Source of the DNA: Nageia nagi
Lineage: Eukaryota > Pinophyta
Direction of reading: 5' to 3'
Assembly: GCA_050084985.1 (NCBI GenBank)
Contig: JBITNC010000001.1
Location: forward strand, 154,690,001-154,754,000
Length of the DNA: 64,000 nucleotides
Position numbers and translations under genes: made by a program
Shown: one piece after another, positions 56,110 through 64,000 of the stretch
Layout: each line of letters starts with the position of its first letter
Numbering within the stretch: the stretch's first letter is position 1
Notes under the pieces: generated by a model
The model's database searches: none
Seen by the model: only the letters and a program-made list of their open reading frames with translations
What the model was told of the DNA's origin: nothing

Positions 56110-59100
56110 TATCACGACCCACCTCAAGACACTGTTTGACCTTAAGTACCATCAAGGATTTGACTGGATTATATATGAATAATGCTATAGTAATGATAAT
56201 TTTGATAAGGAAATATGTACCATTTATGAAAATTTGATGCTATCTTCAATATGGTTTTACACAAGTCACCTTAAGATGGAGAAGAGATCCAAAGACCCTA
56301 GGGACCAAAGGTGAATTGGATGGGAATGAGAGGGTATGAGGAGGAAATGATTGGCAATGATTTGCTAAAAAATCCTATGACCATCATAAATCATGTAGTT
56401 GCATGTAGAATAATCACTATGATTTTCAATTTCTTGATGAAAATATGTTTTCAAAAATGTGTGGATTAATCTTACTTTGCAAGATAAGGTGACTATCGTA
56501 GGTAAAGGTGTGTTTCCCTTGTTTGGTATTTTTGAAATTCAAAATTGAAATAGAGGTAAAAAGGAATATACCTTCTCCAAATTTGAAAATTTATATAAGA
56601 TAATATAAATAAATTAAATGGGTTAAAAGTTGAATATGAGAACCCATACTATTGCCACATGGGTCTAATAGTAAAATAGTTTCAGAAAAAGACTAAGGTC
56701 TCCTTGTGGTGTTACAAGATATTTAATGGATAGAAAAATAATGAATTAATGACCCTACTTAGTTTTGTTTTATTGTGCTACATATGGATAAAATTTAGCA
56801 CTAATTATTTATTTTATAAATATGGCTCCAAGGTATTTAATACCATTTCAATCATCAACAACTTTAAGCAAACTTACCCCAAAAACTATTAAAATGAGAG
56901 GAGACATTCATTTGGACACACTTGAACCTCTTTAGTTATAAATAGGAGGGGTGGAACATTAGAAAAACACCTACTCATCTATCTATCTTTTATTATTTCA
57001 TTTTTATTATTCTCAAGTTTGGGTGTAGAGTTATGTAAAGAAAAGAAGTCTTTTTTCCCTCTCCAAGCTCAAGTGCATTCTAATACATTTCTAAAATATC
57101 TAGTTAAAAGAGTCATATATTCAAAATATATATTTTTTAATTGCAATAAAGTGTTGTTGGTAAAAATAATTGTACCATTGGAAGATACATATTATTATTT
57201 TTGTCAGATATAATGCATATGGTGGTTGGAGCCTTATCTTGTCATTTAAAAGAGCAATGGGAAGGTATCTTATTATTTTAAAGTTTTATCAAAAATATCA
57301 AGTAAAAATGTGTATTATAGTATAATAAATTAATTTTATTATGTACATTTCATGTAAACTTATTCCTATTAAAATAATTCAATCTTACTTTCAATCTATG
57401 TATCCTCCCACATTTTCTATATGGTAATTCATAGCTACAATATTTGAAGTCAAACCATTTCTACTGCTCTTTGGTAGTATTCCAACCTTTATATTCCTAT
57501 AATTAATTAATAAATTTGTTTTAAAATCCATAGCCTTCCCTTTCTACAAACATTTAATATCCATTTGTGTACTCTTTCTCATTTTACTTACTCAAGGGCA
57601 CATGATCCATACATAATAAGGCAATATCGTTCACTAATTCTTGTCACTTTTTCAAGCTTCCTTTGTGGTGTTCTATGTCAAAATAATACTAAAAAATGGT
57701 TGTAGAGTATGGATTTAATTATATAAATGTGTAAAAATCTCTAGTATCCTAGTAGAAACCAAAATTTGCTTATCTTGCCACAATTACTATCCATAAAATT
57801 TATTAACATCTTGATTGCTTTCAAATAATTCCTGGGTATGGTGTATTCCTACACATTTTACCTACATGGATATCTAGGTATTCATGACCACATATTTATA
57901 AAAATAATAATATTGACTACTCTTTAATGAATACTAATACCTTCTTCTAAATATTTCATGATAGAACATGTTGAAAAGAATGTTAGTTAGCCCTATCCAT
58001 TATAGTTGAATCACCTATGCTCACATCCATGGAACTCTATCTACATCATCAAACAATCCCTAGGCCTTGAAGTTGAATATAATCATGACATAAACCTTTT
58101 TGTTTACATTCCTATGGTACAAAACTCCATATCTTCCCCATGATCTTGGATTAGGGCATATATAGTTAAAATTTATAGAAATTGGTTTCACTTTAATCCA
58201 AAAACTTATGTTATTTGCAAACTTTGCTTTTGATCTCAATGAAAATCCCCATTTAATTAGCATGATATCCTTTCAATAATTTAGGTTTTATTTCAACATA
58301 ACTTAAAAAATGCAAGGAAATCATCAATGTGATGAGTAAAAGATATGGTGAATCAAGGAAGGACTTTGGTATTTCATAGATAGGACTTACATTTAATTTA
58401 ATTTCCCTTTTACTTTTAACACCTACTCCACTTTGATTAGTACCTTTTGGTTTTAAAATCTTATTGAGTATTTTTATGATTAAATTCAATCTTAATATGT
58501 ATGATGGATTAATGAATAATAAATAAGAAATATGAATATTATACTAGAAGGGATATAAAGGGTGACTATAAATTAATAAGATGTAGTTGACAATAAATTT
58601 ATTATTGCTATAGATGAAAAACTATATTTGTTTGAGATAGTAAGAAATTAATATTAAATTTGGGAAGGTTGAAACCTAAAACTATCAGATAATAGTAATA
58701 TCCATGGTTAGTTTATGAAAGAAAATTTATTGTGATCAAGTAAGAGAGGTGATAAAAATCCTCCTGAGGTCCATATAGGTGAATGCGAATAGGATTACAT
58801 GTAATGAAGAATGCATTTGCATAATGGTCAAGTTTAAAATGGGGTTATCCTAATCCTTCTCCCTCTTAGTACTCTATCCATACACCAAAAGTCTACAAAG
58901 ATGCTCATTGAACAAAGATCCATGGATATGTTCAATGCTTGATGCTTATTATTGATAGATCAAAGGATTTATATTAGCCTTATGATGTATTAATGTCCTT
59001 TGTAATAAGTTTATGATGGCTTGTAATTATCTTAGATGTTGATAAATGAATTTATGAAGTGTATTAAATCTTCTTGTAATTAATTATTGACTTAGAAATG

Positions 59101-59541
59101 ATCAATAAGGAATGTTTTATATTTATAGATTATTAGTGTAATGAATGGTAAATGAAAAGTAGGTGATTTTGTGTTTGGAAAATGCTAACTTAGTGGAAGT
59201 GTAATCTTTCAGGTGGTATGGGCCTCAAGTAGAAAACCACTACATTATGACCAGAAAGCCTATTGCACATGGGACATGGAATAGAAATTATGAGGTTACT
59301 TTTAAGGTGTCTTCTCAATAGGATGAATGTTGAGAAGTGAACACCAAAAATTTTTATTAGGGTTGGTTACATCAAATTTCTTTACCAATCTTTCCATGTG
59401 AGTGTTGAACTAACAAGAAACATTATTAAACTCATTTGGGTTTACTTGGTTCATTCCTATAATATTGAGTGCTAAACTAAATAAAAAGAATTAACTATAA
59501 ACTCTAGGGTTATGGTTGATAAGAATAGTGGATGCATTACA
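56110..59541 (+). repeat. 5' LTR of Ty3/gypsy element W
   Basis: Starts TATCACGACCCACCTC, the TG terminus mutated to TA by G-to-A, and ends GTGGATGCATTACA right before the primer-binding site. Homologous to the solo LTR at 32087-36366 at both ends, but it lacks about 0.95 kb present there near 35050-36010. Its middle (about 57300-58690) does not align with the solo copy, so each probably holds its own insertion. The minus-strand frames at 58060-58489 belong to this unaligned part and I cannot assign them. The five bases before it (GTAAC) should recur after the 3' LTR. Confidence 0.8.
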
Positions 59542-59542
59542 T

Positions 59543-59554
59543 TGGTATTAGAGC
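59543..59554 (+). promoter_or_regulatory. Primer-binding site of element W
   Basis: TGGTATTAGAGC, one base from the initiator tRNA-Met type site TGGTATCAGAGC, two bases after the LTR end. It sets the start of the internal region. Confidence 0.85.
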
Positions 59555-59577
59555 GTTAAGTTCAAAACCTTGGGCCT

Positions 59578-60960
59578 ATGGTCCATGTCTATTTTTGTAT
59601 AAAATTTTATGAAGTTAAGATGAGTATGCATGAGCCTAATAACAATACCATTTGGTTAACTCAAATTATGGAAATCCCAAGACATCTAACTAGAGCTTCA
59701 GACAAGCTACAACAAGGTGTTGCAAATAGCCTTCCCATGAATGCTAATGCTAGTGAAAACCAAAGAAATGGTAGGAGCCCAAATGCAAATGTTAGGGGGT
59801 GAAATGATAGAAGGGGAATAATGATGAATGCCAATTGGTAGGTTCTTGAAAATAATACTTAGAGTTATTCTAACCATTCCAATTAGAATAATAGAGGAGA
59901 AGAAGGCATCACAAGACTCCAAAAGTAGGTGGTAGAGCAACAAGAATTGATAAATAATATGCTAAGTTAGAGAGTTGATCTTCCAATATAAGAACCTAAT
60001 CCAATCCTTCCAACTCAAGTAAGATTGGGTGGAATAAATAACTAGATTTAGGAAAGGATCGAACCAAAACTTGAATCTGATCTAAAGAAAGCCTAGATAC
60101 CTAAATTTAATGGAAATCATGAAGGTGAGCATGCAAAAGTGTGGTTAGAAGAGGCTAAAAATATTTTTCAATTAAAATTCTATCACCAAAAACCAAGACC
60201 ATCTAGGCTACCTATAACTTTCAAGATGTTGCTCTAGAATGGTCATCCAGTACTTGAAGTTGTCAAAATTTATTATAACATTCCAAAAATGATTCATTCC
60301 TTAGGTATATTATGATAAAAAGTATTAAGAGTACTATAATTTTTATTAAGGGTAAATGAGTGTCCAAATTTATCACCAAAACTTTGTTAAACTTCTTAAG
60401 TACATCCCAAAAAATTAGAATCATATGAAGGTACATAGATTCCTTGAAGGGTTAGATCCTAAGATCAAAACTAAAGTAAATGTATTGAATCCCAAGACAC
60501 TTGAATAAGCTTATGATCTTGCAAAAAGGGAAGAAAATAATTTGGGTATCAAAATGACCTTTTTAAACTAAAAAATTCCAAATGAAAAAGATAAGGAAAT
60601 CCACCAAAAGAATCATAGTGCAAAGCATCAAGCATAGTTGACAAGAAATAAGAAAACTAATCATGATTTCAAGGATGTAAATAATTCTAGATTTGAAAAA
60701 AGATCATTTGGGAACAAAGGATTTAAGAACAAGAAATTTTAGAGGAAGAATTGGTAGTTTCATAAACAACAACAAAATCCTAGAAATAAAACCCAACATT
60801 TCAAGAACCAAGATCAAGGGTTTCCAAAGCTAAGAGGTAATCAGAATACGTCAAAAGTTAAGATTCCTTAATAGAAGAAAGCTCCTTGAGATGGATGTTG
60901 GAACTATGGTGGAGCTCATTATCCAAATCAATGTCCCTTGAAAATAGATCCACTCAAAGA
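59578..60960 (+). pseudogene. gag of Ty3/gypsy element W (decayed)
   Basis: Capsid precursor of the element. The first 74 codons are open (59578-59802), with NNNTIWLTQIMEI and a linker rich in Asn and Arg. The retrotransposon gag core is at about 60091-60240: KFNGNHEGEHAKVWLEEAKN, IFQLKFY, then MLLXNGHPVLE. The nucleocapsid part ends in a CCHC-type knuckle at about 60896-60934, CWNYGGAHYPNQCPL, where the second Cys is replaced by Tyr (TGT to TAT). The frame moves from the first to the second forward frame before the knuckle, and many stops are present, so no functional Gag can be made. Confidence 0.75.
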
Positions 60961-60984
60961 ATAACAAATCTTTGTAGCCATTAA

Positions 60985-62890
60985 AGTAGGATAACTTCTA
61001 GGATAAGCTACACCTCTCCAAATCTTGGGTAAAATTTCTATCAAATATTTTATAGTTTTGATAGATTATGGTGCAATGGATAATTTCATTTCAAATTATT
61101 TAGTTAAATATACGATTAAGGTACTAATATTTTTGACAAAAGGGTGGCAAGTGGAGTTTTGATTTGGCTAGAAATACCCTATTAGATAATGTTTTATGGA
61201 TATTGAAATAGAATTACCTAAGGGATCCATAGTGTGGGATTTATATATGGTTACCCTAGATTCTTATGATATTATTTTAGTCATGGATTGGTTGATGAAC
61301 CATAAAGCTTTGATTGAATTTAAGGAGATATTGGTAGAATACACTAATGTATTTCAAAACTGATATAGGGTGTTTAGTGATCAAGGATCATTTGAACCCT
61401 ACTTGATCATAACCACACAAATTATAAGAAGTATTAGAAAAAGGGAAATTATCTTTGTAGTTAAGGTCAAAGAAATGGAAGAAGAGGATAAAGATGTAGA
61501 AATGTTAAATAAGTATCTAGTGTTGAGATAATATAAGGATGTATTTCCTAAGGAACTACCAGATATACCCCCAAAATGAGAATTTGACTTCTCAATAGAT
61601 CTAATGCTAGGAGCTAAACATATATTTAGAAATCCCTATAGAATGAACACCATTGATATGTAGGAGTTAAAAGTGCAAATATAAGATCTTTTGGAGAAAG
61701 GGTTGATAAAGCCTAGTGTATCAACATAGGAAGCTCTTGTACTATTTTTCAAAAAGAAGGATGGAACACTAAGATTATGTATTGACTATAGGATGTTGAA
61801 TAAGGTCATCATCAAGAATAGGTATCTGCTATCTAATATTGATAACTTGTTTGACCAACTCAAAGATGCTACTATAATTTCCAAGATAGACTCAAGATTA
61901 GGTTACCATCAATTGAGGACAAAAGAATTAGATACCCATAAGACATCATTCAAGACTTGGTATGGAAATTATGAATTTGTAGGCTTACCATTTGGGCTAA
62001 CAAATGCTCCTATATAAATCATGAATCTAATGAGTAATATTTAACAAGAATACTTAGATAAATTTATGCTAGTCTTTTTAGATGATATCCTCATATACTC
62101 AAGGAATGATGAGGAGCATAACCATAATTTGAGATTAGAAATAGAGGTTTTGAGATGAAATAAACTATATGGTAAATTATATAAGTGTGATTTTTATGTT
62201 TTCTACATTCAGTACTTAGGTCACATTATTTCTATCAAAGAAATCTTAGTTGACCCTAAAAAGGTAGAAGCAATAATGAGTTGTCTTGCGCAAACAAATG
62301 TGATTGAGGTAAGAAGTTTCATGGGATTAGCTAGATATTATAGAAGATTTGTTAAGGAATTTTCAAAGACATCAAATCCTATCACCATTATATAAAAGAA
62401 AAATAAAGTGTTTGAATGGACTGAGAAGTGTTAAAAAACATTTGCAACTCTTAAGGAAAAAGTTACCTCTGCACGAGTTCTCATTATCCTTGACCCCCAT
62501 AGTGACTTTGTAATGTGTACAAATGCATCATTAAAGGTTTTGGGTGGAGTGTTATCACAAAATGGAAATATCATAGCACATGAATCCAGATTGTTAAAGC
62601 CACATGAGTTGAATTATGCTACACATGATCTTGAGTTAGCAGTTGTAGTGCATGCATTGAAGATGTGGAGGTATTACTTTATAGGAAAACCTTTCAAATT
62701 TGAAATAGATCATTAGAGTTTTAAATAGTTTTTCACTCATACTAACTTAAATGCTAGACAAAGGAGGTGTATGGAGTTCCTTGCAAAATATGATTTTAGT
62801 ATTGAGTATATCAAGGGTATGGAAAATAAGGTAACCAATGCATTAATGTAAATGCCATGACAAGAAGCTAGTTTGACTCATTTGATCAAG
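60985..62890 (+). pseudogene. Protease, reverse transcriptase and RNase H of element W (decayed, one frame)
   Basis: Pol stays in a single frame throughout, broken only by point stops. Protease: VLIDYGAMDNFIS (about 61055-61095), with the active-site triad DSG changed to DYG. RT: DVFPKELPDIPPK near 61540, [21 protein letters not shown] (about 61772), [12 protein letters not shown] (61881), [22 protein letters not shown] and the catalytic FLDDILIYS (62074-62101), then YLGHIIS. RNase H: FEWTEKC at about 62413, [40 protein letters not shown] (62583) and ALKMWRYY. In-frame stops fit Trp, Gln or Arg codons changed by deamination, as where ST.EALVLF stands for the usual SPWGAPVLF. Best-preserved retroelement in the window. 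Confidence 0.85.
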
Positions 62891-63019
62891 TGAGAATCTT
62901 ACTACAAGAGGATTTGTAATATAAATCCATCAAGTAAATGATAAAAAAAGGTAATATTTCATCTCAATACTTTTCTAAAAAATATATAATTTTGTATTTT
63001 AGAGAAAAATTAGTTATCT

Positions 63020-64000
63020 TAGAAAAAGGAGATTTAAGAAGTTCAATCCTACAAGAATCCCATCATCCTCCATATGCAACACATATGGGAGAAATGAAGA
63101 TGAGATAAGATTGGAAAAAGAACTTCTATTGGGATGGAATGAAGAAGGATATAGCATAGTTTGTGGTAAAAAACTTTAAATGTTAGAAAGTAAAAGCAAA
63201 ACATCAGCATCTAGGTGGATATTTATATCCCCATGATATTCTGACACAAAAATGGTAAGTAAACTAGATTCCATCATGACTCCATATTCATTATGGTTGA
63301 TAGGTTAACAAAGGTTGAACATATTATACCTGGTAACACCACAAATTATGGCCCTATAGTAGACAATAAGTTTGCACATGATATCTCTAGATTGCATGGA
63401 TTTCTTAAAGTGACAATCTCAAATAAGGATTCTAAGTTCACTTTCATATTTTGAAAATCATTACATAAGACATTGGGTATAAAGTTAAATATGAGCTCAG
63501 CTTATCAACCTAAGAAATATGTGTATAAGGAATGTATGAACAAATTCCTCGAGGACATACTTAGAATGTATTACATGGAACAAAAGACCTAATGGGAAGA
63601 TTATCTTTATATGGTTGAGTTCGCATACAATAATGGTTGTCATTCATATTTAGGAATGGCTCCTTTTGAGGAACTATATAAAAGGAGATGCAAAATTCCT
63701 TTGAAATGGGATAATTGAGAGGATCTAGTGATGATCCAACAAAAAATGTTAAAGTAAATGGAGGAGAAACTCAATTCTATTTGATGAAATTTGAAGGAAG
63801 CTACCAATGGATAGAAGAGGTATGCCAATATTAAGAGAACTCCTTGAGAATTTGCTATAGGTGATAAGGTTTTTTTATAAATTTGACCCATGAAAAGTGC
63901 CATAAAATCAACTAAATTGGATCCCCAATTTGTTGGTCCTTTTGAAATTATGGAAAAGAAGAGTCCTATAGCTTACAAACTTGCCTTGCCACCAAGTTTG
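63020..64000 (+). pseudogene. Integrase of element W, cut by the window end (decayed)
   Basis: Downstream part of the same polyprotein. The zinc-binding domain reads HHPPYATHMGEMK, NFYWDGMKKDIA and KNFKC..VKAKHQHLGG (63060-63215), an HHCC pattern with one Cys replaced by a stop. The catalytic core has IFIMVDRLTKVAHIIP (63287), HDISRLHGFLKVTISNKDSKFT (63379; Asp mutated to Asn in the usual SDRD), SAYQP, FLEDILRMYY and EFAYNNGCHSYLGMAPFE (63619). The C-terminal end has FAIGDKVFL, KLDPQFVGPFEIMEK and AYKLALPP at the window edge. The 3' LTR lies outside. Confidence 0.85.

Noticed and set aside
57380-58490. Possible minus-strand coding fragments in the middle of the W LTR (CPNPRSWGRYG, VNKKVYVMI)
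   Set aside because: I could not match them to any family with confidence, so no gene is called; they may mark an insertion in this LTR.

Overview
The window looks like a repeat-dense intergenic stretch of a large plant nuclear genome. By eye it is extremely AT-rich and CpG-poor. Nearly every recognisable coding region is a transposable element riddled with stops that fit C-to-T or G-to-A change of Trp, Gln and Arg codons, the usual mark of old methylated elements. I see no bacterial operon, rRNA, tRNA or CRISPR array. A plant with a very low-GC, TE-decayed genome such as Welwitschia would fit, but that is inference from composition only.

Layout. 1-1740: 3' end of a Ty3/gypsy pol (integrase and chromodomain-like tail). 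1741-8400: mostly featureless AT-rich DNA with one CpG-retaining, exon-like island near 6057-6575. 8400-24060: a decayed Tat/Ogre-lineage Ty3/gypsy element on the + strand (gag-protease, then RT-RNase H, then a second RNase H). It is split by a tandem array of non-autonomous LTR elements (10104-19161, minus orientation) and by a LINE ORF1 that starts with a cold-shock domain (21143-23470). 24060-25236: minus-strand 3' end of another gypsy element.

25237-52908: the centrepiece. Three head-to-tail units (A, B, C) of a hAT-like DNA transposon, called X here. X carries an unrecognised accessory gene on the + strand and a BED-finger/hAT transposase on the - strand, in convergent orientation. Units A and B keep the accessory gene and only the transposase C-terminus; unit C keeps both genes. 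Unit B is interrupted by a 4.28 kb solo LTR with a 5-bp target duplication. Unit C is interrupted by a second, opposite-facing two-gene hAT-like element, Y (41462-49715), with an 8-bp target duplication. The sibling units give the empty sites for both insertions. Y has the same convergent pair of genes, and X, Y and a third partial element Z (from 55513) all carry arrays of a 21-bp palindromic minisatellite.

52909-55512: unrecognised AT-rich and pyrimidine-rich DNA. 55513-56109: left end of element Z. 56110-64000: a Ty3/gypsy element, W, inserted in Z's minisatellite: a 3.4 kb 5' LTR of the same family as the solo LTR, an iMet-type primer-binding site, gag, then protease-RT-RNase H-integrase running off the window end.

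No gene here is convincingly intact. The interest lies in the accessory-gene hAT family, its minisatellites and tandem units, the cold-shock LINE, and a nesting order that can be read from target duplications.
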